Numbered from the stretch's first letter, positions 9,101 through 17,193 are shown. The stretch: 64,000 nt of DNA from Virgisporangium aliadipatigenens (GCF_016863615.1 NZ_BOPF01000026.1:62001-126000), one strand, 5' to 3'. The notes: generated by a model from the letters alone, not told the origin. Numbers and translations: made by a program.

Positions 9101-9429
9101 GTGAGGCCGCTCGCCGCCAAGCCGTGGACGCCGTCCTCACCCTCGCTGAAACCCTTACCGTCACCGGGGAGACCATGGAGGCGTTGGCCGTCCTCGACGC
9201 GGCCACCGCCCACCACCCGCACGCCGAACAGATCGCCCGCGCCATCATGCGCATCCACGCCGGCCGAAGCGACGCCGACGCGATCCGAGCCACCCGCACC
9301 GCCCTACGTCGACGTCTCGACGACATCGACGCCGAAGCCGGCGACGAAACTCTCGCGCTGGCAGACGAACTCCTCGCCGGACTGCCGCAACAGCAGCGCT
9401 CCCCCCACGCCGCAGGCGGTCCGACATGA
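6196..9429 (+). CDS. Membrane LysM protein with C-terminal BTAD regulatory domain
   Basis: 1077 residues starting at GTG. Three membrane helices lie in the first 125 residues. A LysM peptidoglycan-binding domain (about 205-265, beginning YSYTVRPGDSLSDIAKTWLG) is followed by a Pro/Thr-rich linker, another helix (VGLVAALLAAVALVWAH, about 370-388), a central region of no known family, an acidic stretch (about 475-495), and a C-terminal winged-helix plus BTAD (SARP-like) domain from about 820 to 1045. The fusion joins wall binding outside to a nucleic-acid-binding-like domain inside. Its place at the end of the Tad operon suggests it links wall contact to assembly or expression; that role is inference. 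Confidence 0.85.
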   Translation: MLTTLASLARRIAGLAALALLLIGVPYALLTYLPSPLPHEVPSWTDVADALTTHLTDETLGLALVAALWATWLSFAWSVAAELLAVLAGVRLPQPRAFTPTRGLAAVLVAAITGGILATAAQAHPPAGAAFAATPTPTASAVSTSPATPTATDAGTVTVDAVATTSTATTPTSVTLAATSPAMMDVHAGAARSVAGGEVTLVANGHRYSYTVRPGDSLSDIAKTWLGDANRWPEIFALNRGVHFTNPGGTLRNPDIIRPGWTLDLPDDATPPAGLTPAAPTPPAGSDPPSSAPEAAPPPDPEPVTPSTSTAPSVDSTPPSVPVDDGVIADPPPQDSTQPQTPSQNSDDDRAPSTSAPVPGVHLGSGSWVDVGLVAALLAAVALVWAHRRRHQRRRDLSADLIVDDPMPPVVTHLRRGLRTGERVTAASVRDLHAYRTFLDDLRTAGTDDAPAADDDTVDFPAPLVADTPTSDTSDPDATAEEDGAEGDGEGDGDGDDLWDLLADPPPPVTPALTNPIVDMWPPAGIGLTGPAAEAAARGFLVAALAAGGVDEPHSRGYVVIPAATLATLLGADAVLLPDSDRLTVTADLNHGLTILEQEALTRSRILYDNEVDNLTALRETDPMAPYMPPTVLITDVNADHERVRIAALLSASPHVDIHGVLLGDWPHGNTVIVAEDGTLTPATSDAARHGAHLADTGRLTILAPDEATDLLRVLIESHNGEPIGTAYDRPDSPAETAPSADEAMIAAADAEATESANPAETTDDAVVPDQSDVRDGRDDLPARTTGPAQGLEPLGSGEERREKDDGERPANLGAANGCTPVTVHLLGRPHIVDAPQDERLRPQAVELLAYLAARGGTASQDDILEDLIPEMPARSAPQRLHTIVSNLRRIATLIGGTQDYIEFTRTKQYRLNRDAFRIDLWQMQDAIRDALTATDSNGRIAALRRAVGLYTGPFADITRRYDWAETYREAARRQAVDAVLTLAETLTVTGETMEALAVLDAATAHHPHAEQIARAIMRIHAGRSDADAIRATRTALRRRLDDIDAEAGDETLALADELLAGLPQQQRSPHAAGGPT

Positions 9430-10295
9430 CCGCCGCGCCGCTGCCGGCTGCGGCCCACGACAGCGACGCCGTCGCGGAGTTGCGGCGGGTGCGGTGGGCG
9501 ATTCGCGCCGTCCTCGCCCTCGGCGTGCTCGCCTCCACCGCCGCGAACATCCTGCACGCCAGACCACACCCGGTGAGTCAGGCCATCGCCGCCTGGCCGC
9601 CGGTGGCGTTGCTCCTGACGATCGAACTCATCGCGCGAGTACCGGTACACCACAAAGCCTTGGCTGCGTGCAGGCTGGCCGCGACGGCGGCCATTGCCGG
9701 CATTGCCGCCTACGTGTCCTACCGCCATATGGCAGAGGTCGCCGCCAGATTCGGCGAAGGCGGCCCAGCCGCGTACCTGTTGCCGATCTCCGTCGACGGG
9801 CTCGTCATCGTGGCCTCGATCAGCCTCGTCGAACTCGCCGCCCGCATCCGCCACATCGAAGCCGATGGACCTCAGGCGGCCCAACTACCGGCCGATGTCG
9901 CCGACATCCGCCAGCAGCCCATGCGGCCGCAGTCCGCGGCGCCTGACCTTGACTCACCCAGAAACGTTCCGCCCGAGGCTATTAGCGTCCACCGTCCTGA
10001 GGTCCCGCCTCTGACATCGAACGAGTGCAACACGGACGCCGAGCCCGGCACAGGCGATCCGGACGGCTTCGCAGAGGATGCCTTACCGGTAGCCACCTCC
10101 GATGCGGTTGCCTTCTGGCTGAGCAAGAACCCTCGGCTGAGCGCGGCCGAGATCGCCAAGAAGATCGGCCGCTCGCCGCGAACCGTACGGCGAAATTGGC
10201 CGAAGCATCATCGCGCAAATCCACATGGGCAAGCTCTGACACCGGACTTCGATCCGCCCGACGCCAGCAGTCGTCGATATGAACGTGCGGGCTGA
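9426..10295 (+). CDS. DUF2637 (SpdB-like) membrane protein with C-terminal HTH
   Basis: 289 residues, beginning at the ATG of an ATGA overlap with the LysM-BTAD gene. The N-terminal 140 residues carry about four membrane helices and the DUF2637 pattern (SYRHMAEVAARFGEGG, then YLLPISVDGLVIVASISL). DUF2637 proteins are found in actinomycete conjugative plasmids and are related to the spread protein SpdB. The C-terminus has a helix-turn-helix-like segment (SAAEIAKKIGRSPRTVRRNW). This links the Tad operon physically to the conjugation genes of the element. Confidence 0.85.
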   Translation: MTAAPLPAAAHDSDAVAELRRVRWAIRAVLALGVLASTAANILHARPHPVSQAIAAWPPVALLLTIELIARVPVHHKALAACRLAATAAIAGIAAYVSYRHMAEVAARFGEGGPAAYLLPISVDGLVIVASISLVELAARIRHIEADGPQAAQLPADVADIRQQPMRPQSAAPDLDSPRNVPPEAISVHRPEVPPLTSNECNTDAEPGTGDPDGFAEDALPVATSDAVAFWLSKNPRLSAAEIAKKIGRSPRTVRRNWPKHHRANPHGQALTPDFDPPDASSRRYERAG

Positions 10296-10425
10296 GGCCG
10301 CCCGCCGTGCGAGGACCTTGCCGCGTTCGCCCTGAACTGCCGGGCCCATATCCCACGAACAACCGGCCGGGGCTCCATCACGCGCGTTGACGCGGCTACG
10401 TGTCGCCGACGAACGGAGTCCTGGC

Positions 10426-11625
10426 TCAGCCTTTCCTGTCTCGATCGTGGAGGACTTTGAGGGCGATTGCGATACCTCCGACGGCTATTCCAGCCGCCGC
10501 GGGCCCCGCCTTTTCGAGAACCTTGTCTCTCGCCTCCGCGGCTGCGTCCTTCCATCGCCTCGCATGCCAGGACTGAAGGCCAGCTGCGATGCCAAGCAAC
10601 CCGAAGAATTCATGGATGCCGGCCGCAACGTGGTTGCCCGAATCCACCACGGCCCGGGACGCAGTTCGATGCAGCAGCACCTTCGCATTGGCCGTGCTGA
10701 CAGCCGCATCCATGCGAACCAACAAGGACTCCAGGGTCCGCGCGATGATCTCCAACCGGTTCTGCCGGTCAGTCTTCACGCCCCGAAGACGCGCCTCCAG
10801 CTCTTCCCGGGATGCGTCGAGCGCCCGGTCGAGTTCAAGCACATCGAACGCGTCCTGCATCTGGAAGCAATGAGCCAGGAGTGTCAGCCACCCCTGAACT
10901 TCGCGTTCGGCCTCCCTGGCCGTCTGAGCGAGGCCGCCCATCTTGTTTTTATCTTCCAGCTTCGCCGTGATTGCTTCAATTTGAAGCAACGCATAGCCCT
11001 GAACGTCCGCGAGTTTCCCCGGTATGTCCTGCACCGTCGACCACGAGTCATCGGTGACCCAGCCGACCTCCTCCCGCATGGTCATGGCGCGCGCGATCAT
11101 GGCGCCCGCCCCGATCATGTCCTTCCGCACGGTGTCATCGACCTTGCGCATCAGCTCGTCGATCTTCTCGTCGATCCTGGCGAGGTAGGCGGTGATCTCG
11201 GCCATCGACTGTTGCATCGCGGCCTGCTGCATGAGCCCTGCGACACCCGCAAGCATTCCCGCGTTTAGAAACGCTCGTGAGCCCTTCGCGATCTGGAGCC
11301 ATGACTTGATCGAGCCCGGTTCGCCCACCATCGCATGACTGATGCCTGGGGTCTTGCTGTCCATCAGCCCGAACCGCTTGACGAGCTGTGCCGATTCTTC
11401 AGTCAACTTCACCCAGCGACCCGAGTGGGCGGCAATTTCAGAGCCCGCCACCGCCACTGCGGTGCCTACTCCGAGGACAGACCCGAGCCGCTGTCCGAGG
11501 TCTCTGGACGACGACCACAGGCCCTCCGCGAGTAGGAGCTCTTCGACAGCTGCCGAGCCCCCGATGATCGCTAGGCCGTCACCGTCGCTGATCAGCTGAA
11601 TCGCGTCATCCATCGTCGGGTCCAT
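10426..11625 (-). CDS. Coiled-coil protein of unknown function
   Basis: 399 residues of no family I recognise. It has Ala/Gly-rich stretches near the N-terminus (VLGVGTAVAVAGSEIAA), at about 118-135 (NAGMLAGVAGLMQQAAM) and at the C-terminus (AAAGIAVGGIAIALKVL), around a long charged helical core with heptad-like patterns (ITAYLARIDEKIDELMRKVDDT). The overall plan, helical bundle with weakly hydrophobic segments, resembles some pore-forming or membrane-bending proteins, but that is a shape argument only. The ATG at 11625 lacks a clear RBS; a second ATG lies four codons in. It converges on the Tad operon and probably has its own promoter. Confidence 0.6.
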   Translation of the reverse strand: MDPTMDDAIQLISDGDGLAIIGGSAAVEELLLAEGLWSSSRDLGQRLGSVLGVGTAVAVAGSEIAAHSGRWVKLTEESAQLVKRFGLMDSKTPGISHAMVGEPGSIKSWLQIAKGSRAFLNAGMLAGVAGLMQQAAMQQSMAEITAYLARIDEKIDELMRKVDDTVRKDMIGAGAMIARAMTMREEVGWVTDDSWSTVQDIPGKLADVQGYALLQIEAITAKLEDKNKMGGLAQTAREAEREVQGWLTLLAHCFQMQDAFDVLELDRALDASREELEARLRGVKTDRQNRLEIIARTLESLLVRMDAAVSTANAKVLLHRTASRAVVDSGNHVAAGIHEFFGLLGIAAGLQSWHARRWKDAAAEARDKVLEKAGPAAAGIAVGGIAIALKVLHDRDRKG

Positions 11626-11695
11626 TCGCGGGAGGTCGGTCTATCGGGCGCAGGTACAACGTCGCGCGGGTTCAAGCGGCTGGCTGGATCCTTCA

Positions 11696-13048
11696 TCAGC
11701 CGGCGGCGTCGGTGCGGGGCTGGAGTTGCGCCCACGGGACTGGTTTGGCGTCGCCAGCCGAGCCGCCGGGCGGGAACAACTTCACGTAGGAGCCTTGATA
11801 GCCGATCGAGTGCAGGATCAGCAAGGTCAGGTAGTGCCGTGACAAGAACCAGGCGTCCTTGACGAGCCCATCAAGCTGGTAGATCTCGTCATGCGGACTC
11901 TTCGGATGAATGAGTCGATTTCGAACCTTCACCACGGCGGCCGGCCCGTCATCGAGCTTCTCAGCGGCGGCAAAATCCGCCAGCGCGGGAAGTTCTGCCT
12001 TGTCGATGTCGATTGGTACCTGCGCAAGTTCCAGTAGCCGTCGCAATCGCCGTTCGCCGGGCCAGGTTTTAGAGTTTCGATATTCGCTGCGCGTGACCAG
12101 TCCGCTGAGCGCAAGCGTGATCCACGCCAGGTTCTCAAGCGCCGGAAAGGCGGACATGATCCGCTGCTCCAGGAATCCGGTTTCGACAGCCTGGACTGCC
12201 AAGACCATCTGGAACCGTGTCGCACCCGGCCGATCTGGATCGAGGAAGGCCGGCAATGCGCGTTCGACAAGTTCCATGAGATCGTCCGCCCGAAGTCGGT
12301 ACAGCCAGGCGGCGCCGATCTTCCGGTATGGATCACAGATGGGCGCCGTCCACTCCTCCCACACGACTTCGTCTGCGGAGTCGAAGCCGACCGGCAACGC
12401 CGGCGCAACCCATCGCCCGAACGCGAACGAAAAGCACACCCGAAGGCACTCCAGCACTTGCCGCACGGACGCCACATCGAAATCGTCGCCGCCAACGCGG
12501 CGCACTTCCATGACGTGCGTAAGCACGAACACAGGCGCAGTAGCCTTCTCCGTGACGTGGGCGTGGTCGTGACGCCTGTCGAGCGTCACGCGCCAACCAT
12601 CCACCTCCGTCTGCCAGCGCCCGTTCCAGCAATCGTTTTCGGTAGCGATCCTGCCATAAGCTTGAATATCCGGCAGATTTATCCAATGGACTATCACGCG
12701 TTGCAGTTGCGCGTCAGGCGTCGCGAGTTCTGCACGATTGAACCAGCCACTGTCCGGAGTGGTGCGATACGCGGACACCATCCAGTCCCGCGACCCGCGC
12801 CGCAGCCCCAACTCAACGTCATCCATGCTGACCGAGAAGTTGTCCGGGTCCGGTTCGACGCTCCAACGAAGGGACGGCTTGCCGTTAAGGGACAGCTCGA
12901 CCGAACCACGCTGTTCATGCGCCGCGACACCGCCCACATTTCCGTCGTAAATGATGATAGAACTTCCGGATTCATCGAACGGATAAACCGGTCGTAGTTG
13001 CGGATCTACACATGTGCCCGGGAAGCGCCGCTGCCACTCCTCGATCAT
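11696..13048 (-). CDS. HEPN-motif protein, possibly ApeA-like defence ribonuclease
   Basis: 450 residues from the ATG at 13048. The open frame runs on upstream to 14251, but that part is the shadow of the amidotransferase gene. The N-terminal half is beta-rich; the C-terminal half is helical and contains VVKVRNRLIHPKSPHDE, a fit to the HEPN ribonuclease motif R-x4-6-H with Asn after the Arg. ApeA-type anti-phage proteins pair a beta-rich N-terminal domain with a C-terminal HEPN domain, and overall shape and motif agree. I see no second conserved block that would prove ApeA. Its start overlaps a short upstream frame by ATGA, suggesting coupled translation. Confidence 0.65.
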   Translation of the reverse strand: MIEEWQRRFPGTCVDPQLRPVYPFDESGSSIIIYDGNVGGVAAHEQRGSVELSLNGKPSLRWSVEPDPDNFSVSMDDVELGLRRGSRDWMVSAYRTTPDSGWFNRAELATPDAQLQRVIVHWINLPDIQAYGRIATENDCWNGRWQTEVDGWRVTLDRRHDHAHVTEKATAPVFVLTHVMEVRRVGGDDFDVASVRQVLECLRVCFSFAFGRWVAPALPVGFDSADEVVWEEWTAPICDPYRKIGAAWLYRLRADDLMELVERALPAFLDPDRPGATRFQMVLAVQAVETGFLEQRIMSAFPALENLAWITLALSGLVTRSEYRNSKTWPGERRLRRLLELAQVPIDIDKAELPALADFAAAEKLDDGPAAVVKVRNRLIHPKSPHDEIYQLDGLVKDAWFLSRHYLTLLILHSIGYQGSYVKLFPPGGSAGDAKPVPWAQLQPRTDAAG

Positions 13049-13347
13049 CCTCGGACCCCTTCTCGTGGAAGATGCGTAAGCCGTTGTGGAGAAAGCCCTG
13101 CAGAATATGTCTTCCGCTCGATGAGCGCCAGCAGTTTCGTCGCCCAGGACGCAGCCGGCGCGGCCCGAGCTGGGCGGTAGCGTTCGACGGCACTGCCGAT
13201 GTGGACCCGAACGGGGTTGCGGCAGTCGAGTTGGGCGTCCCGGGTGACGATGGCGATCAGGTCCTGAACACGAAAAAGGCCTATCTTCTTGCTCTGTAGC
13301 GGTTCCCGCCGCCACGATGGCCCTATTCTGCGGCCCGAGCAGGGCAC
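13045..13347 (-). CDS. Short ORF coupled to the HEPN gene
   Basis: The frame is open for up to 100 residues and ends in an ATGA overlap with the start of the HEPN gene, which is why I list it. The core (IGLFRVQDLIAIVTRDAQ, then LLALIERKTYSAGL) looks protein-like but matches nothing I know. The only early start, GTG at 13347, lies inside the strong hairpin 13331-13387 and has no clear RBS, so the true start may be a later non-ATG codon. It could be a leader peptide, a small partner of the HEPN protein, or a chance frame. Confidence 0.3.
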   Translation of the reverse strand: MPCSGRRIGPSWRREPLQSKKIGLFRVQDLIAIVTRDAQLDCRNPVRVHIGSAVERYRPARAAPAASWATKLLALIERKTYSAGLSPQRLTHLPREGVRG

Positions 13348-13387
13348 GGAAGATCCCAGGAGGATCCGCCGTGCCCCGCTCGGGCCG
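13331..13387 (-). terminator. Long bulged stem-loop after the amidotransferase gene
   Basis: Arms pair in three blocks: CGGCCCGAGC with GCTCGGGCCG, GGGCACGG with CCGTGCCC, and GATCC with GGATC around a 5-base loop. It lies about 100 bases past the stop of the amidotransferase gene, so it probably ends the amidoligase operon. It also overlaps the possible start of the short ORF before the HEPN gene. Confidence 0.7.
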
Positions 13388-13485
13388 TCGACAACGGTTG
13401 GCGGGAAGCAGAACGTCCGTGTGCGGGCTCATGCCGCAGCCGTCGAGGAGCGGTCGCCACCGGTTGTCCGCGCGGCCGCCCCCGG

Positions 13486-14253
13486 CTACGTACGCATACT
13501 CAGGGGCCTCATCGGCAGGGTCGGGTTGAAGCACTGGCATGTGCCGTCTGGGTTGTCGCAGTCGAAGCACATGCCGCAGCACCAGCAGTCGCGGGCGAGG
13601 GTGTCGACTTGTGTCCGGCAGTGCACGCATTCTGCGCGTCCGTCGCCGATGAGGAGCCGTTCGTCGTCCCAGCCGTAGTAGTGGGCCCAGTCGTCGAGGA
13701 GGTAGCCGTCGTTGGAGTACCAGATTCCGCCGTTCCAGATGCCGGCGTCTTCGTTGAGGATGTAGGCGTTGTCCTTGAACCGGCGGTCGACGGTGAGGAT
13801 GACCATCTTGTTGTGCGGGGTCATCCATTTCTCCAGCCGTTGCCGGGTGCGGCGAAGCCGTAGGGAGCCGAATCCTTGCAGGTAGTCCTCGGCGGCGATG
13901 CGGGTGTCGGAGCGGAGGTCGCCCTTGCCGGGTTGCACGTTGGCAGGTAGGACGCCGTTGTGGGCCAGCACCGTTCGGCCGTCTCCGGCGACGGGGAACG
14001 GGTGGCAGTTGTCGACCGCGGTGCGGCCGTGGGTGGTGTAGCGGGAGTGGAATAGCGCCGGCCCGTCCGGGTGCCTGCGGCGGGCGTCGTCGAAGGCGAG
14101 GATCATGTCCTCGGCGTCCATGCCGCGCTGGACGATGAGTTCGTTGTCGGCGACGATCGCGAAGCCGTGCCCGTCCGGGTTCCCTGCGGCGCCGTTGTGG
14201 AGGGCGGCGATGTCGGGTAGGACGCCGTCGGGGTAGAAGGTCAGCAGGCACAT
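13486..14253 (-). CDS. Class II glutamine amidotransferase-like protein
   Basis: 255 residues from the ATG at 14253. It begins MCLLTFYPDGVLPD; Cys2, exposed once Met is removed, would be the Ntn-type nucleophile that frees ammonia from glutamine. Family-like features follow: NPDGHGFAIV, LFHSRYTTHGRTAVDNCHPF and VLAHNGVL, corresponding to the glutamine-site loops. The C-terminal 60 residues have a Cys cluster (ECVHCRT, CWCCGMCFDCDNPDGTCQCF) that probably binds zinc. It overlaps the amidoligase gene by 13 bases, and the two likely work together: ammonia or amide transfer by one, ATP-dependent ligation by the other. Confidence 0.8.
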   Translation of the reverse strand: MCLLTFYPDGVLPDIAALHNGAAGNPDGHGFAIVADNELIVQRGMDAEDMILAFDDARRRHPDGPALFHSRYTTHGRTAVDNCHPFPVAGDGRTVLAHNGVLPANVQPGKGDLRSDTRIAAEDYLQGFGSLRLRRTRQRLEKWMTPHNKMVILTVDRRFKDNAYILNEDAGIWNGGIWYSNDGYLLDDWAHYYGWDDERLLIGDGRAECVHCRTQVDTLARDCWCCGMCFDCDNPDGTCQCFNPTLPMRPLSMRT

Positions 14254-15335
14254 GTCAGTGCCTCCATCTGCTGTGCCAGCGGGGCGTAGTCCGCGCGGGC
14301 GTTGACCCAGTCGACGAAGGCCGGCCAGGTCCAGCCGCCGTCGTGGGCGATCGTCTGGTAGGTCAGTTCGCCGGTGTATTCCACGGATGCGGCGGCGAAG
14401 CCGAGCGCGGCCTGGATCTGGAGCGGGTCGAGGGTGCTGGCGAAGATCCGTAGCTCGAAGGTGTCGCTGTTGCCGGTGTTGACCGCGCGGTAGCGTGCGC
14501 CGACGGCGCCTTTGGCGTAGTCCTTGACCGCGCGGCGGTCGTCGTCGGTGAACGCCGCCCACTGCTCGGAGCTGCGACCGGCGAGCAGCGTGATCGGGTG
14601 TTCGTTGCGGTAGATGAACTTCAGCCACCGGTAGGCGTGGCACGGTGAGGTGAACGCCGCCCGGGATACATGCACGTGCATGCCGGTGCTGTCCGAGGTG
14701 CCGCAGCCGTACTTGTCGAGTCGGGGGAACAGGCGCCACGGGAAGTTGGCGATGGCCCACTGGTAGGACATCGGGTGGGTGACGAGTTCGAAGCCGTGCC
14801 CGATCGAGGAGTCGTTCTTCAGGTAGCCGACGCCGCCGAGCTGGTCGATGGCTTCGGAGGCGCAGTCTCCGTCGTCGTACGGGGTTTCGATCTCGACTTC
14901 CAGGCCGAGGAACAGCGGGCCGGTGCCGTAGAAGTCGGGGTACGGCTTGTAGTCGTAGTCGTGGACCAGCCCGCCACTGTCCTCGTCGTCATCGTCATCG
15001 TCGTCGGGGCGGCAGTCGGAGCAGTCGCAGTCGTACGGGTCGCAGCAGCCGTTGGCGCACCTGCGCTCGATGGGGTTCCAGCCGTCGCACCCTTCGCACT
15101 GCCGGTAGGAGCTACGGCAGTCGTTGCAGATGGTCGAGCCGCGAACGGTCTCGATGGTGTCGTTGCTGGCGACGTCTTGGTGGCACCGGTCGCAGTTGAG
15201 TTCGACCTGGGACGGAGTTTCGCTGACGCTGGCCGGGGCGCAATAGGCGCACGTCTGGCTGTGGTGTGCGGCGTCGATTCGGTTGGTGTGCTGGTGGGCG
15301 TCGGTGGGTTCCGCGACGCCGATGCTGTGTGGCAT
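14241..15335 (-). CDS. Amidoligase-family protein with N-terminal zinc-ribbon region
   Basis: 364 residues from the ATG at 15335, chosen because GGAGG lies just upstream; the longer frame adds a poor sequence. Residues 28-95 hold many Cys pairs (CAYC, CDRCHQD, CNDC, CEGCDGW, CDCSDC) typical of treble-clef/zinc ribbons. An acidic run follows, then FLGLEVEIETPYDDG, the signature of the COOH-NH2 amidoligase family (glutamine-synthetase-like fold), and HGFELVTHP, GMHVHVSRAAF and TFELRIFAST in the expected order. These enzymes form amide bonds, often on peptides or proteins. The target is unknown. Confidence 0.85.
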   Translation of the reverse strand: MPHSIGVAEPTDAHQHTNRIDAAHHSQTCAYCAPASVSETPSQVELNCDRCHQDVASNDTIETVRGSTICNDCRSSYRQCEGCDGWNPIERRCANGCCDPYDCDCSDCRPDDDDDDDEDSGGLVHDYDYKPYPDFYGTGPLFLGLEVEIETPYDDGDCASEAIDQLGGVGYLKNDSSIGHGFELVTHPMSYQWAIANFPWRLFPRLDKYGCGTSDSTGMHVHVSRAAFTSPCHAYRWLKFIYRNEHPITLLAGRSSEQWAAFTDDDRRAVKDYAKGAVGARYRAVNTGNSDTFELRIFASTLDPLQIQAALGFAAASVEYTGELTYQTIAHDGGWTWPAFVDWVNARADYAPLAQQMEALTCAC

Positions 15336-15821
15336 GGCCACGCCTCCAGAAAGGATGAGGCAAACGGAGGCGCGGTTCCGCTCGGAAGTTTGTTGAGGCG
15401 CCTCCTGTCTGCCCTGTGGGCGAAAGAACGAATGGGTATGTCGGTGTTGATCAGTGGTGCTCGGCGGTCCGTTATCGCTCAGGCGGTGGCGCGCGTGGGC
15501 CGACCGGTCCATGCAGGAGCTGGACGTGCCGCTGGCGGAAGGAATCGATCATCGCGATACCGCTAGCCGTTGCGGCCGTCGGTCGGCTGAGGTTCGCGAG
15601 GGGTTCAGGGTTGCCTCGGCCGGCGCAGGCGGGTCGAGGCGCGGTCGCGTGCGCGGTGGTGCCGACGCGGGCGTGTGTGGTGGGTCTATGGCGTCGTCCG
15701 TCCGATGTGGACGGGCACCGCAGCGTTGCGCGCCCCTGTCGGGGCGCAGGAAGCTGCGGCGCCCGTCGAGCGGGATGCTGGTCGAGGAGCTTGTGCCCCG
15801 GGACGGGGGTCGAGACGCAGG
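15336..15821. other. Non-coding stretch upstream of the amidoligase gene
   Basis: 486 bases with no convincing gene; plus-strand frames here are antisense shadows. It holds an inverted repeat GGAGGCGC/GCGCCTCC (15366-15373 and 15398-15405) and a compact hairpin GCGCCCC-TGTC-GGGGCGC (15730-15747). The latter could end transcription of the gene at 15822-16574. The promoter of the amidoligase operon should lie in the rest. Confidence 0.5.
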
Positions 15822-16574
15822 TCAGGGACTGCGGTCCGGTGTGGTCTCGGCTGGATGTCGTGGGATGCGTGCGTCGTGGAAGACGTGGTCGAGGAACTCG
15901 GCGTTGGTCATCCCGGCGGACACGCCGCTGCCGTAGGCGTCGAGGTGGGAGCGCAGGTCGTGCCACTGCCGGTCGGTGAGCGGGCCGCCGCGTTCGGCCT
16001 CGATCGCCTGCCGGTCGAGGTAGGCGACGGCTATCCCTTCCTCGTTGCACAGGTGCAGCAACGCGCGCGTACCGCTGGGAAAGTAGGCCCGGTACCGGCG
16101 GTAGGCGTCAGCGATGTCCCGGTCCCTGCTGCCGTACGGGGTCGGGTCGCCGTCGGTGGTGTGCAGTGCGTCGTTGAGGAAGCCGGGTATCTGGTGGCGC
16201 TCGATGTGGCCGGTGTGGACGAGGTCGTCGAGAAGTTCGCGGACGTCGGCGGCGAGTCGTTCTCGTGCGGTGCGGGCGCTCGCCGCAGCGTTTTGGGAGC
16301 GGCGTTGCTGGCCGAGGTGCCACAGGTAGATTCTCCGTGTCCCGGCGAACGCGTCCGTCAACGCTTGGGCGCGCTGGGCCGGATCGGTGATCAGGGTCGC
16401 GGGGGTGTCGGGTTCGACCGGCAGGACGACGCCGCGGGCGGCGACCTCGATGTGCCCGGTGCTGGTGGCGCCGACGAGAACACCGGTCGCGGCATCGCTG
16501 GGCAGCCACACGGCCGGGAGGCCACCGGGCAGGCTGCCGAAGATCTCAGCGACGTCGGAAACGGGGCCGGTCAT
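15822..16574 (-). CDS. Hypothetical protein of the mobile element
   Basis: 250 residues from the ATG of an ATGA overlap with the gene before it; the frame upstream is that gene's shadow. No family recognised. It is a soluble alpha/beta-looking protein with VWLPSDAATGVLVGATSTG, LITDPAQRAQALTDAFAG and a charged helical middle (ARTARERLAADVRELLDDLV). The C-terminus has ERGGPLTDRQWHDLRSHLDAYG. It is cotranscribed with 16571-17020. Codon use matches its neighbours. Confidence 0.6.
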   Translation of the reverse strand: MTGPVSDVAEIFGSLPGGLPAVWLPSDAATGVLVGATSTGHIEVAARGVVLPVEPDTPATLITDPAQRAQALTDAFAGTRRIYLWHLGQQRRSQNAAASARTARERLAADVRELLDDLVHTGHIERHQIPGFLNDALHTTDGDPTPYGSRDRDIADAYRRYRAYFPSGTRALLHLCNEEGIAVAYLDRQAIEAERGGPLTDRQWHDLRSHLDAYGSGVSAGMTNAEFLDHVFHDARIPRHPAETTPDRSP

Positions 16575-17020
16575 GACGCCTTCGAAGGTGTCGTCAGGGA
16601 GCCGCTGGCGGCGCCGATCCAGGCGGGGAACCGGCCGGCGGTGCCGATCTGCCACGGCTGCTGTGGGATGCGTGGGCTGTCGGTGCGGTCTCGTCGGTGC
16701 AGCAGTACGAGCGGGTCCTGGGGTGTGCCGTCGGGTCGGTTCTCGTAGCGTTCGGACAGGCATCGCACGTAGTCGACGCCGGACGCGATCGGGTAGAAGG
16801 TTCTGCTGAGCCAGGTGCCGCCGAGCCGGTCGCAGCAGGACACGGTGACCGGGTACCAGCCGTCGAGGCTGACCGTGACGCAGTGCCCACAGTTCAGGTC
16901 AAGTTCGAACACGCACAGCCGGTGCACTGCCATCGCCGCGTCTGCCGCGATTCCAGAGGTGTCAGCCGCGTCTGGCCCGTTCGGACGGGCTGGTGGAAGG
17001 TGTGGGGGTTGGATCGCCAT
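16571..17020 (-). CDS. Hypothetical protein with several Cys
   Basis: 149 residues from the ATG at 17020, with GGAG upstream. Not recognised. The middle reads CVFELDLNCGHCVTVSLDG and VTVSCCDRLGGTW, so four to five Cys lie close together and could bind a metal. The C-terminal 70 residues look like a small alpha/beta domain. An upstream ATG at 17116 would add 32 residues of low quality. It is followed by the gene at 15822-16574 through an ATGA overlap. Confidence 0.6.
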   Translation of the reverse strand: MAIQPPHLPPARPNGPDAADTSGIAADAAMAVHRLCVFELDLNCGHCVTVSLDGWYPVTVSCCDRLGGTWLSRTFYPIASGVDYVRCLSERYENRPDGTPQDPLVLLHRRDRTDSPRIPQQPWQIGTAGRFPAWIGAASGSLTTPSKAS

Positions 17021-17193
17021 GTCGGGACTCCGTTCGAAGACAGATCCCGGGCCCGGCCTGGCAGCCGCGCCCGGGGTGCGCGCAAATGCACGAGAGGGTG
17101 GCCGGGCAACGGCCAAGAAGTGCCTGCTGCTGAGAGATACGGTCAGGTGGGGCGCATGACGTTGCGACGCAACCGCTCGCGCCGCGGTCGGAC

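Noticed and set aside
13049-14251. N-terminal extension of the HEPN gene frame to 851 residues
   Set aside because: The upstream part is Arg-rich and overlaps the amidotransferase gene in another frame; the ATG at 13048 gives a natural protein.
14670-15566. 298-residue Val/Gly-rich plus-strand frame
   Set aside because: Antisense to the amidoligase gene, low-complexity composition.
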